Positions 47,202-57,674 of a stretch of DNA of 64,000 bases are shown here, in pieces. Both the position numbers and the translations under genes were made by a program. The first letter of the stretch is position 1, and every line of letters starts with the position of its first letter. Source of the stretch: Entonaema liquescens (lineage: Eukaryota; Ascomycota; Sordariomycetes; Xylariales; Xylariaceae). The DNA is taken from the NCBI GenBank assembly GCA_902805475.1, contig CADCSX010000006.1:1302001-1366000 (forward strand), in the 5' to 3' direction. The notes below the pieces were generated by a model. That model did no database searches, had not been told where the DNA came from, and worked only from the letters and a program-made list of their open reading frames with translations.

Positions 47202-48388
47202 TCACGGCTCAACATACAGTGGCGGACGGTTGTAGCCGTCGTCCTGCTTAATGTTCAAGTTGGCAACATCGAAATCGTTCAAGACCCTCAGGTTAATCGG
47301 TGTTGTCGTTAGCGCTCCCTTGATGAATTCCCGCTGGCCGTCAGGTAGCTTGTTGAGCTCCTCATCAGGGATTGGCTGTACGTCATTATGAACCGATATT
47401 CCACAAGTTTTGCAGAAAGACTTCCCAAACAGCTTGGTACCGAATTTATAATACGCGAGGTTTTCTTTGCCTTCAATCTCGACCTGCTCTTTTTGAGGGT
47501 ATAACCATACGTAAGCCATCTATAGTGAGTTAGTCACAAGTCATAAAATGTCTCACCAATATTAATACTCACCCTATTGCATATGCTGCAGTTGCACTCC
47601 ATGACGAGTTCGGTGGAAGTCTTATCCAGAGGCTTTGATTTCAATGCTAGCCGGACCGCACCACAGTGGCAACTACCGGTATAGATCTTTGCACCCTCTA
47701 TCTCGGCTTTCGGCTCTGGTCCCGTGAACTTGGGTGCCTTATAAGGGCCTCTGAATCCTTTATTATTCGCGCTAGAGATCGATGAAAGATAAATTCTCAA
47801 CGCCCGCACTTTAAGGACACATGTGGATAATAAGCGGTAACTCACTAGAACTTCATGATATTCCATACATCGACACCTTGGCCATGCTGGAACGATCGAA
47901 CCTGAGTCGAGATTAATTACTTGCAATCTATGCCCTCTAGGGTATCTCTAAAGAAATATAGATAACTTACATTGGCCCCCATTCTAGGTTCCTCGCCGGG
48001 CTTCGGCAGGGTCTCATCCCCGACGAACAAAAGCTGAACTCCGCAGTTGGGGCAGAACTAGTTTCCCCTTACGTCAGCCAAATGAGAGCAATACGACCCA
48101 AAATTGCTAATTTATACGGACCTTATGGTTAATCGTTTTCTCCCCGAAGGTATAGTTCGTTAGGGTATCGAGGTCGCCTTTGACGAAGCGGATGTTTCCC
48201 GGCTCAGGAACAACCCATAAAGCACCCTTCTTATAGCATGAGCTACAGTTGCACTCGAGCACCTTGAATACATGGGGCATCTTGGCCTCGTACACATAGG
48301 CACCGCAGTGGCAACTGCCCCGGTAGGTCTTCAACTCTGCAGACATTCCGTCGACGAGGTATCTATACGGTTTCAGCTCTTCAGCCAT
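47202..48388 (-). CDS. Tandem GFA (CENP-V/formaldehyde-activating-like) domain protein
   Basis: 308-aa protein from five exons: 48122-48388, 47971-48057, 47846-47901, 47573-47771 and 47202-47519 (927 nt, in frame). Two GFA zinc-binding domains are fused head to tail. Domain 1 has GSCHCGA, ECNCSSC and FCPNCG; domain 2 has GSCHCGA, ECNCSIC and FCKTCG, so both keep the full cysteine sets. The linker is FRGPYKAPKFTGPEP. The family includes proteins annotated as glutathione-dependent formaldehyde-activating enzymes, but many members have no demonstrated activity, so only a zinc-binding role is safe. No targeting signal is seen. The two halves could be read as separate short genes, but the splice phases across 47772-47845 join them cleanly (KFY|ANNKGF). 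Confidence 0.8.
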
Positions 48389-50040
48389 CCTAGCGGAAAA
48401 AAAAAGAAAAAAAAAAACGAGTAACGGTATAAGGGACTATTTACTCGTATAGGTATGGGTTCTTGACCTATGCCTAGGGATCGTTTGGAGATTATATAAT
48501 GGGTTCAACAACCGGTACTGGTTCTTCGTGCGGTGCGATCTTGAGTAAAACCAAGCTTCAAACTTGTCATGATTCAACCTAACATTCAACTCCGAGGCCT
48601 GAGACCTTCTTAAAGGAGTTCCCCGATTATAGAAACCTGCCCGATAGCCGGGCCAGTAGCTAAATCCCGCAGGGGGGGATAGCACTGTGTGTCCTGGAAT
48701 CCTGGGACAAAGATTAAGACCTGCATAATGCTTTGATAACTCCCAAGACGGGATATTCGCGAGCCGACGAATTCCCCAATGATATATTCCGGAGCCGCAG
48801 TTGGAGAAGTATAAAAGCGGTGGAGACTGCTTCAAATCTATACATACAAGAGTGCTCGTAAATCTGCTCCTACGCTAATTCCTATAATTCCTATTTTAGG
48901 ACGCGTTCTCATTGCTCGACCGCGGTTTAATCGTGTCACGCTATCAGGTGACAGGGTAAAACCGGCCGGATGACTCATTTACCGCGGGAGTAATGCAATG
49001 CTCTATCGTTGAATTTATGCATTTTAATCTATATATTTTATATTCCAATTGTTCATATATATCACGTCCCCTGTTTTTAAGGGGAGGATATAGAGCGTAT
49101 ATCCCCTCTCTAAAACGCAGGCGAATGTTGAGGGAACGCGTCAGAGAAAATCTCTTGTCCTCGGCGGGTCTGCATTACCATTTGTCGCCCAACTAATGGT
49201 CCAGTGTGAATGATAAGACGATTTAAGGAAAGAATATGGTTCTGACCACACAAAACGGGCATTGGTGGGAGACCTGACGCATAAGCGCATTCTTCGGTTG
49301 CGTTTCGGCGGCGGGGGCGGGGGACCGGAGCCGTCCCTAGCCAATTATTTACGAAAGAATCATACGTCTAAGTTTGGTAAATACGTTGTATAAGATGCAC
49401 TAGGTGGACCTTATGTGATATTGAATTTTACACCTGAACGAAAAAAAGAAAGAAAAAGTCAGCGGCTAGAAAGAAACACTCCTACAACAATGTATGTGTA
49501 TGTACCTAGGTACCTAGATATGTACATACCTGGTGTACATACTGATAAGATAAAGTAAGTGGGGATTTGCAAGCTGTACCTTGGGGCGATCGAAATTGTG
49601 GTAGCGGCATCCGGGCCCAGCCACCTCTCAATCAATGGTGATTAGATCAAACCTTACCAAACCTTCCCAAACCTTACGTGGGTCGCGACGGATACAACGC
49701 GATGTTGGCGCCTTAGTCTCTTTCCACCTACGCATCCAGCCCTGTGCGTTGTACAGTAGACGATCACCTCGTCCACCTAATTTGTTTTCGCATACAAGCG
49801 TACATTTATATTGTTTTTGGATTAAAGTGTTGACGATGGCATCGTGAGCTTCGTCAAGTTCCGCGCGCGATTTCTGTAGCTACTAGAGCAAACCCAAGTA
49901 ACCATCGTACCATTATCACCACGGTAGAGCCCAGCGGGGCATCGGTTACCTAAATCCTAAATTGGAAGCCCAATTAATTGTTCAGTGTTGTACTCTTTAT
50001 TCGCTTCTGATTAGCATCGCCTTGGGAATCAAACCTCACT
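48389..50040. other. Intergenic upstream of the GFA and membrane-protein genes
   Basis: Divergent region. An A-rich tract (48400-48418) lies just upstream of the GFA start, and a palindrome cluster GTACCTAGGTACCTAGATA lies at about 49501-49520. Open frames at 48437-48835 (minus) and 49635-49847 (plus) have no supporting features. Confidence 0.5.
49497..49545. repeat. Cluster of TACCTAGGTA/TGTACAT palindromes
   Basis: Overlapping inverted repeats of the ACCTAGGT class that recur in many intergenic gaps of this window. Confidence 0.6.
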
Positions 50041-50133
50041 ATGCCACCGTTAGTGTCTTCGCGCAACTTCGCGCGCGATGTGTTCTCGAATATTGCATCC
50101 AGATCATTACCGCCTTCAACAGCCACGCCTACG

Positions 50134-50826
50134 ATGACGTTAAGCGTTGCACGGAAAATCCGCGACTTCGCCTCCCGCACGCTCCTCCCCCGATTGGCGA
50201 CGGATGTGAGCACGGTCCCCGAGGGATACGGCCGGACTCCAAGCGGTCCGGCCCCGGGTGCGGTGGCCGGTATAGTCCTGGGTTCAGTCGCGGGGTTTCT
50301 ACTCCTGTTGTGGATAATATACTGGTGTGTGAACTTGGGGTCACCGGCGCCTGTCGTCGAGGAGGGTTCCGTAACCGGAGTAGGCGGCTCCTCGTCCGTA
50401 GTGTCGTACCGCTCGAGACCAAGGGTACACCGCCATCGACGGAGCCATAACTCGCGCTCGTCGCAGCACTACTCGCCGCACCGGCGGAAGGAAACCATCG
50501 AAATAAAGCGGCGTGATCGCACCGTCCGCCGCTCGCCGTCCTCGTCTCCCGCCCGTGCGGCGGGGGTCGACCAGATCGTCGTGCTGGAGGAACATAATAG
50601 GTCGAGAACCCGGTCCCCGTCCCGATCCCGGTCACGCTCGAGAAGTATCAGTCGCCCCCGACCTGCTCCGCCACGCAGCGATGGCGACGACGAGATCGTC
50701 GTGTTGGAGGAACATACGCCGCCTAGGCGGGGGAGCAGAGGCTACAGACGGAGGAGCAGCGAGAGGAGGAGTAGTGCGAATTATAGGGACGTGGAATATC
50801 GCAGGAGGAGTAGCTCACGGAGGTGA
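50134..50826 (+). CDS. Single-pass membrane protein with Ser/Arg-rich tail and duplicated IVVLEEH motif
   Basis: Single-exon, uncharacterised. The start is taken at 50134 (MTLSVARKIRDFASRTLLPR); the frame is also open to an ATG at 50041 (261 aa), but those residues look like leader sequence. A Pro/Gly-rich segment (EGYGRTPSGPAPG) precedes one transmembrane helix (AGIVLGSVAGFLLLLWIIYW). A long Arg/Ser-rich tail follows (RTRSPSRSRSRSRSISRPRP) with two copies of a hydrophobic-acidic motif, DQIVVLEEH and DEIVVLEEH, about 45 residues apart. The overall plan recalls a group of hypothetical fungal proteins with the same TM region. No catalytic signature. The tail is presumably cytosolic; the repeated motif may be a docking peptide (inference). 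The last third is strongly GC-rich. Confidence 0.6.
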   Translation: MTLSVARKIRDFASRTLLPRLATDVSTVPEGYGRTPSGPAPGAVAGIVLGSVAGFLLLLWIIYWCVNLGSPAPVVEEGSVTGVGGSSSVVSYRSRPRVHRHRRSHNSRSSQHYSPHRRKETIEIKRRDRTVRRSPSSSPARAAGVDQIVVLEEHNRSRTRSPSRSRSRSRSISRPRPAPPRSDGDDEIVVLEEHTPPRRGSRGYRRRSSERRSSANYRDVEYRRRSSSRR

Positions 50827-51641
50827 CGGGCATAGCAATGACGGGATGAGGAAATGAGCAAGCGAATTTTTGGGTGGGGATGAGCCCATGGCCATATTGG
50901 ACTGCACGCTACCAAGGAATACACGGGGAATACTTGGGACATCTATGTATGAATTAGTGGATTAGCGTGGTGTATGAGATTGCATGAGATGATGAAGATG
51001 AAGATGGTTGAGCGATTTGTAGTATATCGTGGTAGTGGAGCCCATTTAGGTATAAACCTGCTATCGAATTTGGCTTCAAAGTTAGTCCCTATATTCCCAT
51101 ATTCGCATAAGAATAAGACTCGAGAAGAAATAATATTTCACAATGGGAATGAATAGTGTTATGCATATTAAATTCATCGACCGCCTGATATTGTGGAGCT
51201 ATGGGTGTACCTGCATCACCATAATGTACTAATAGTTACTTACCTACGTGTACGAAGTAGTGTACTTTTTAAGTTCAAGGAATAGATTTGAGTTTGCAAG
51301 TTCCTATCATAAACGTGCATAACTATAATTCTATTATGTCTATGAAAATACTTACTTATGTAACTTCCAAGAGGGATTTGCTATATAATAAGTCATCGAG
51401 ATTTCCCCAGGAATGATGTCGAGTGGTTTCACATGTCAGGACCCGCGCCGAAGAACAATGACATCATCATCAACAAATAAAGCTTACAGGAACTTCCTTC
51501 TTATATCTTTACATCCTTGAACCTCAACCCTCCATATCTCATACAAAATACAAACTTTCGATTTATGCAACTAGCATCCTTCTAACTAAAACAAACGGTG
51601 TCAAAATTCAATTGTTACCCAGGTATATATAGTATCTCAAA
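50827..51641. other. Intergenic upstream of SigF-like gene
   Basis: AT-rich from 51.0 kb. A C/A-rich leader lies just before 51642. No gene recognised. Confidence 0.5.
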
Positions 51642-52388
51642 ATGGATTATCCCGAACAACAGATTCAACATATTATCCGCAGCTTGACGCAATATTCGCG
51701 TGACGACCAATGGACTACTCTAGAAGACTACTTCTTGCCCGATGCTTACTTCGTACACCCCTTCTGCCGCGTACCATCCTTCGGGGATTATAAGATTCCA
51801 TTCACGAATTTCACTTTAAACTCTCGCCGGTTGGTCTTTTTCATATATCAGTGGTACCGGATCTTAAGCCCGGATATTAAGCTTCATATTGATTCGACCA
51901 GTGAGTATACACCCAATAGGTTTACTTATCAAAGGAGTTTATAAACTTGGGTACTAACTTACCTAGGCTTCGACAAGAATAAAAATCTTTTGTACGTCAC
52001 GCTTCGCCAAACCTTCACCTTGTGGTTGGTGCCGTTCTCGCTATGGCAGGCCAACGTGAAGCTGGTCACAGTCCTGGAATTGGAGCGGCTTGGTACAGAC
52101 AAGCGCCACAAGCCACTGCTCGGCGAGACACAGTGTCCCGTTAACGACGACCTGGGTCTCACTTCCCAGGGTCCCAAGCTGTACTTCATCAAGGGCCAGC
52201 AGGACCACTATCAAGTAGAGGATTTCCTCAAGTTCATTGCACCCTGGGGTGCGTCCGTTCTCTGGATGGTGTGGCAGCTCTACGCCACGCTCATCTGCAC
52301 TATAGGTGTGCTATTCCTCCGGCAACCCATTGCCTTGTTCCAGAAGCACGTCCTCGGCCGGGATCCTAGGGCTATCAAGAGGCTATAG
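51642..52388 (+). CDS. SigF-like NTF2-fold membrane-associated protein
   Basis: 226-aa protein from exons 51642-51900 and 51967-52388. It matches the fungal SigF-like NTF2-domain family: MDYPEQQIQHIIRSLTQYS start, LEDYFLPDAYFVHPFCRVPS, YQWYRILSPDIKLHIDSTSF, then NLLYVTLRQTFTLWLVPFS. The tail has a hydrophobic helix (WQLYATLICTIGVLFL), probably a membrane anchor, and an amphipathic basic end (HVLGRDPRAIKRL). Molecular function of the family is not established. The frame ends at TAG 52386-52388, but the same frame remains open for a further 287 codons. Confidence 0.8.
52386..52388 (+). other. In-frame TAG between SigF-like domain and 287-codon continuation
   Basis: TAG in context CTA TAG GAT. 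An upstream intron using the overlapping CTATAG acceptor would need a weak donor (GTGCTA at 52308) and would remove the end of the hydrophobic helix. Candidate stop-loss editing (to TGG), readthrough or mutation site. Confidence 0.5.
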
Positions 52389-53252
52389 GATGCTTCGCCT
52401 TTAGCTTCCAAAGTGCCACCTGACATTCGGGGAAGGGGTGCTCGCTTCGCGAAGCGGTTGACTCGAACCCTCGGGAACGAAATAGTCAGATGGGTCATGT
52501 CTGTATATGCAGACAAGAACGATTGCGAGGGTGAGAAGTGTCAAAATAATGATTCTATTGACTTTGGAAGACCACTCTTCCTAATGACGGAGAAAGCCGC
52601 GATGCTGAAAAATGAACTAATATCGCATGAACCTCTGATCTTTGATTGTGTTATCTCTAACGAGGAGGCCAATAGTGGAGTGGATGACACACAGATACTT
52701 CCGTCATTGCCACCAACTAATGGCGGCTATCTAACAAGCAATGAGGATCATCAATTAAGTGGAAATCGCCCAGTAAATGGGAATCACCCGGTTAATGGGA
52801 ACCATCCAGTTAATGGGAATCGCCCAGTGAATAATGATAACCACCACCGAACCGGATATATAACACAGCGGAAGCTATGGCAACCCAAAACCCATCCTGC
52901 CATATGTAGGATTCGAGATGAGGAAATCAGCGCTCTAGGCAACAAGCTGAAAGACTCGATAACAGTAGCGGACATTCTAGAAGAACCTGCTATAGAAATT
53001 ACGGAGGACGCGGAGTCCTCCGACTCTGAGGATTGCCCCGAGTACCTGGCGCTCGACCCGGAGGAGCTGGACAGCGCTAATAATAACTCGAAAGTCGGTA
53101 ATAATTGGTCAGAGATGTTACAACCGGCGAGGCGACCGCATTCTCTAGAGTCCTGGCACTCCGAGAGGCTCAAGGCCAAGGCCCGGGAAATTAAGACTCG
53201 TACTCGCAACGGCGCATCTAAACCCGACATTCAGAATTCTAAAAAGCTCTAG
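52389..53252 (+). CDS. Long in-frame continuation after the SigF-like stop: extension or separate gene
   Basis: Open frame of 287 codons directly following TAG 52386-52388 in the same phase, ending at TAG 53250-53252. The first ATG is at 52497, but the 36 codons before it are GC-richer than local intergenic DNA and look coding (VPPDIRGRGARFAKRLTRTL). So it is either a C-terminal extension reached by readthrough or mRNA editing, or a separate gene starting at 52497 with a missing upstream exon. The product is hydrophilic: a four-unit hexapeptide repeat (NRPVNG/NHPVNG) at about 52763-52830, an acidic stretch (ESSDSEDCPEYLALDPEEL) and a charged helix (SERLKAKAREIKTRTRN). No known domain recognised. 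Confidence 0.5.
   Translation, partial: DASPLASKVPPDIRGRGARFAKRLTRTLGNEIVRWVMSVYADKNDCEGEKCQNNDSIDFGRPLFLMTEKAAMLKNELISHEPLIFDCVISNEEANSGVDDTQILPSLPPTNGGYLTSNEDHQLSGNRPVNGNHPVNGNHPVNGNRPVNNDNHHRTGYITQRKLWQPKTHPAICRIRDEEISALGNKLKDSITVADILEEPAIEITEDAESSDSEDCPEYLALDPEELDSANNNSKVGNNWSEMLQPARRPHSLESWHSERLKAKAREIKTRTRNGASKPDIQNSKKL
52763..52830 (+). repeat. 18-bp coding tandem repeat (hexapeptide NxPVNG)
   Basis: About four imperfect copies of an 18-nt unit of the form GGGAAYCRYCCAGTTAAT, read as NRPVNG/NHPVNG. Copies differ mostly at synonymous or His/Arg positions, which suggests replication slippage inside a translated region. Confidence 0.8.
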
Positions 53253-54493
53253 TCTCAACCTGCCGGAAGGACCGGGATGAGTCCGACTTAGATATTTAAG
53301 TACCCGTGGTGGCTTGGGGGATTATGTTGGCGGAAGGGAGAGCGAGGGATACGTATGCGGCGTTATTGGCATTCACTCTAGCGAAGACTGGTGATAATTC
53401 TATGACTTGTATACGAATGGATTCCTCTGGTCAGGATATAGGGGTTTGAAAGAAGGCGGCAATCCAGCGAGTTTTCTCGAGTATTGATTAACCATCCTAT
53501 ATAGGGACCGAACCTCCTTATGTAAGCTTCTTTTTATGAACTGCTTCACCAATGCTATACTTGTAACAGGAGTTGGCCGGTCGTTCTCGTACCTGATACG
53601 TAATACCTAGCCTAACGGCACAGAATAGCGATGGAGTTATATAGGTAATCAGAATAGACCCTTGATATTGTGCTTGCGTGGTATGCAAAGAGCTTGTGCT
53701 CTAGAAGAAGCTATAGAAACTAGCTGTAATTATGGAAAGTATTATTTAGCGTTTTTTCTTCATTGTGTGTTCCATGCAACTAGGATATTATTTAGGTGTC
53801 GGGTCCAAGACTATATCTACCTGGTATCACACTAGTCTTTTACTTATAGTATGCGTCCTGGAGATACAGCAGGCTGTTATTGCCAAAGTAAAGAAAACAA
53901 TAATGTAATTATATTAAACCCGAAAGCATAACATATGTAACGGTACCTAGTTAGGCATTTGCTATCACTTCAAGAAGGCGGCTTATCTTTCCAGTAGAGT
54001 CAAGCGAGCAAGGAGCGTGTATTTAATATGCTCAAGGCATTAATCCATCATACCTGACCGAACGGAACCAAAACCCGTTTCTCATCTTCGGCTCTAGGAC
54101 CATCTATTCCCTCCTCTTCTAAGAGCCGTTTCAACTGCTATGTTTTTTTAGGCTTCTCCGTACGTACATCGTAGGCGTGATTCATCAAGTAAAAGGGGGT
54201 ATTAGAAATGTATGATACAAAAAGAAAATGCAAAGGAAAAAATTTCGACATGTTGACCTAGTAAAGGTGGTAAGCATGGAACATGAGCCCGTGCGTCTCT
54301 CGAGCCGGGATCTCATCTGGTAGGTAAATGATAATTAGATATCTCCATTCCTCGTACCTCATTTAAACTCGAATCTGGGGTAGCTCGTTGAAAATATATC
54401 GCCCTATATGACACCATATACTCCAACGCCGTCGTATGGCAAAAGTTATAATGGAACCGGGTCGGTTCTACCGAGTTTGAATTTTGTAGTTAT
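53253..54493. other. Convergent intergenic before PPR1-like gene
   Basis: AT-rich with no supported gene or notable repeat. Confidence 0.5.
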
Positions 54494-57400
54494 TTATCCT
54501 CCCCCTTGCTGCCCACCAAAGAAAAACCCGTCAAATAGGTCGACTTGCTGTCCGTCGCTGAAGTCGTGATGCATCCCCTCCCAGCCGAGTCCGAACCCCA
54601 TATCCATCTGTAGATCCGTATTGACCACGCCGTCCGCATTGGGCTGGTCTTGAATAGCCTGTAGGAAGTCCATACCCTGCAAGTCCGAATAGTTTATGCC
54701 GCTGCCAGGTGTGAAGGTTGCGGCTGGTGATCTGAAGTTGAAATTTGAGTTCCCTGTATTCTGCGCATACTGTCCTGGATTAGACTGAGGCGTTAAGCTG
54801 TTGACGGAGACCGGAGAGCTTGTGTGCGCGCCGGGGGAAGGCAGAAGAACGGGATCGATGGCCGAATTATCGGGAAGCGATGCTGCATCGGACAAACTAG
54901 CCGTACTAAGGGTCGATTGTGGCATGGAACGCATCATCGAATATCCGTCTTGTTCTGTCTTGACGTTAGGCATAGAGAGGCGGAACCCACTCGCTTGCGA
55001 TGCCGCTTGAATAGAACCTATCTGCGACGTATCATGCGAGCTGTAACTTTCTTGCCCAGGTGTATTATAGGATGAAGTGGTCCGGGACCCCGTGTGATCT
55101 AATGAGCCGCGATGATGAGCTTTGCGTCGGTTAGCTGTCGCGTCTCTGGCGTTGATATAATCTGTTCGTTCATTACCATTTCTTGAAGTGCGCTTGTTTC
55201 GATGCAGCACCTGTCCAAACCCGCCAGTGGAATTTGCCATCTTAATAGTTGCTTTCGCAGTTCGGTCGAATGCATCTCTACAAGCTTCCGCTGGTGGACA
55301 TTTTTCGATAAGGTCCGTGAAAACCGAAGTAGCTGCTAGTATTGTGAAATCCACTTCGTCCATTGTCTATAGTCATGTTAGGTGGGCCGATTTGATTTTC
55401 TAGGTAGAACACTTACAAGTCGGCTTCGAACAACGTGCGAATGCCAAATTGCGTAAAGGTAAGAAATTCCCGCCATGAAAAGGTGATGTGTGGCCAGGTA
55501 TGTATAGTTGACGAGCCCCATAAGATGGAGTTGTCTATACAAACGGAGAATCTTCTGACCTGCCTCTGCAACTTTGACGTATACTCTCTCTTCATCTTCT
55601 CGTGATTCGGCAGCATAAATAGAAGGACTATTAACTTCTTTTGAGGTATTATATTCGCCCTCGAACATAGACGGCACGCTTAGGCTCTGTCGATATAGCA
55701 TAATAATAGTCTGCCAATAATTGAGTTCCAGGAATTCGGGGTGGAATGCGACACCCGAGTCCTGCTTCGTCGGTGCAGAATTCTTCCAATCATATAGTCG
55801 TTGGTCGATATTCCTCCGCCAGTTCCTAAATGAGTCGAATCTATGTAAGAAAGGTGATGGAAGCTGAGTGTGCATATACTCGTTTCTCGTATTCTGACCA
55901 TTAAACCTAGCCATCTGCGTTTGCTGATATTGCAAGACCTGCAAAATCTCGGACTGCAGCAGTCGAAGGCGGAAGTAATGCTTTGCAACAATTTTATACG
56001 TAGGCTCGCCCTCGGCTGGACGTCCCCTGAAACCTTCCGAAGTAATATAGCGGTCATCCAACAAGGAGGGAAATTCAGTCGTAATCACTTGATCCGACAC
56101 GCCAAACGGTCGTCCAACGCAAGTGCTAACAAGTCTGTCGAGTGAATATGTGGACCACCACAGTCGTCGCCTAAGGTCGCGGGTGTATTCGCGTCTTCCT
56201 CTCTCCCGTAGATACGCTTCTCGTGACTTTTCATTTCCGTCATCGGCCTTTACTTTCGAATTAAGGTCGAATTCGACATCTTTTCCATCTTCATAATGGA
56301 GACCTAAGTCGACTGCTAGTCTCACCGCAACGCCAACGATATACCTAAAGGGATTTGATGTCAACTTCTCACCTCATAAAATGGAAATATGTGGAGCTAA
56401 TGAAGCATACCATAGTCCAGGTGGTACTGGCCGAAGAAGAGCAAAATTAGCCAGCAACAGGACAGCTTGAAGCTCTTCCAATCCTCCGCCACTATTGCTT
56501 AGACAGGCTTCTAGATGAACAACAGCGCTTGCATGATACTCCTCGGGCTGGGCCTGCTTCTTCTCTTCTCCAGATACTTTGGCGGAAGTCGTCTGGGCGT
56601 CCATGATTATACCACCTCCAATAGCATACACCATGTTCAAGATATAGAGCTCCTTGGGTCCTCGTACCCTACCTTCTTCAGCATACGCACGCTCAAAGAG
56701 TTGCATAAAATTCTCCCGGTGTAGGACGGGTATTTGAGGATTCGCATGCTGAAAATACAATTCGACCATTTTGATAGCCAGGTCTCTAGGAGGGAATTCG
56801 GCTGGCCTGATGGTTGGCCGAGTATGGAGGCCGAAAAAGGAGTCACGCATGGACGTGCCCGATGCCGCGGCTCCGTTTCCTGCTATTGGCCGGTAGGGCC
56901 GCACTCCGGTCTTGTCGGAACTAGACTTCTGGTCTCCCACGGATGACTGCACAGCAGCGAATACCACACGCGCAAACGATATTCCGGTAGCAGATCCGAG
57001 GTGTCTTTGACCGCCACTCCCACCAGGCCTTACGATCTTGACCGGTTTCTCCACCTCATTATTTTCCTTATGAGGTTTCGCGTTGTTCGAGGTTTCTGTG
57101 GTTCCAGGTACGGCTGAGGGCGCGCCATCCGTGGGTGATTTCCCAAGGCCACCGTCTGTCCCGGGTCGCGAACAATATTCCAGATTGTCAGCGGGTGGGA
57201 ATTGAATATTGTTACGACGAAGCAGGGCTTCTAATTGGTCGACACGAGTCTCTAGATAGTAGACGTAGCTAAGGAGGACTATATTAGCTCTGCGACTAGA
57301 CGAATTGACGATACTTGATAGACTCAATAGGGAACCGACCTGCGCGGAATCTCTCTTTTGGTTATAGGGTCATAGCCGACACAAGCAACTCGGGCTTTCT

Positions 57401-57674
57401 CGCAGCTAGCGCAGCTGGGCAGCTTCTGGTCGCATCTGTTCTTGCGCAACCGACAACGGTTACAAGCGCTGACGTTGCGGAAGCTAGTGGATTGGCCAAT
57501 CTTTGAGCTTTGAATACCGGCATCATGCAACGAATGTTCTGCGGTGGGTGATGTAGCAGCATTTCCCTCCGAAGGCGAGTCCTTATCCGGAGAGGAAGCA
57601 CGTTGGCGTTTCGAAGGATGCGGATCGGGGGACGGCGGTGAGCGCGGCGGCATGGTTTCCGAGTCCAGGTCCAT
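54494..57674 (-). CDS. Zn2Cys6 transcription factor, PPR1-like
   Basis: 997-aa regulator from exons 57340-57674, 56411-57268, 55417-56344 and 54494-55366 (2994 nt, in frame). Zinc cluster CNRCRLRKNRCDQKLPSC with CEKARVAC is near residue 65. It is followed by GYDPITKREIPRSYVYYLE, which resembles the linker and dimerisation start of yeast Ppr1 (LDPATGKDVPRSYVFFLE). A fungal-specific TF domain spans the middle (VELYFQHANPQIPVLHRENF, LRRRLWWSTYSLDRLVSTCVGRPFGV). The Ser/Asn/Gln-rich, acidic C-terminus ends DGQQVDLFDGFFFGGQQ, a likely activation domain. Ppr1 controls pyrimidine synthesis in yeast; whether this protein does so is not shown by sequence. The start is the first ATG in frame (MDLDSETMPPRS). 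Confidence 0.85.

Noticed and set aside
48437..48835. 132-codon minus-strand open frame upstream of the GFA gene
   Set aside because: No domain; lies in a promoter region.
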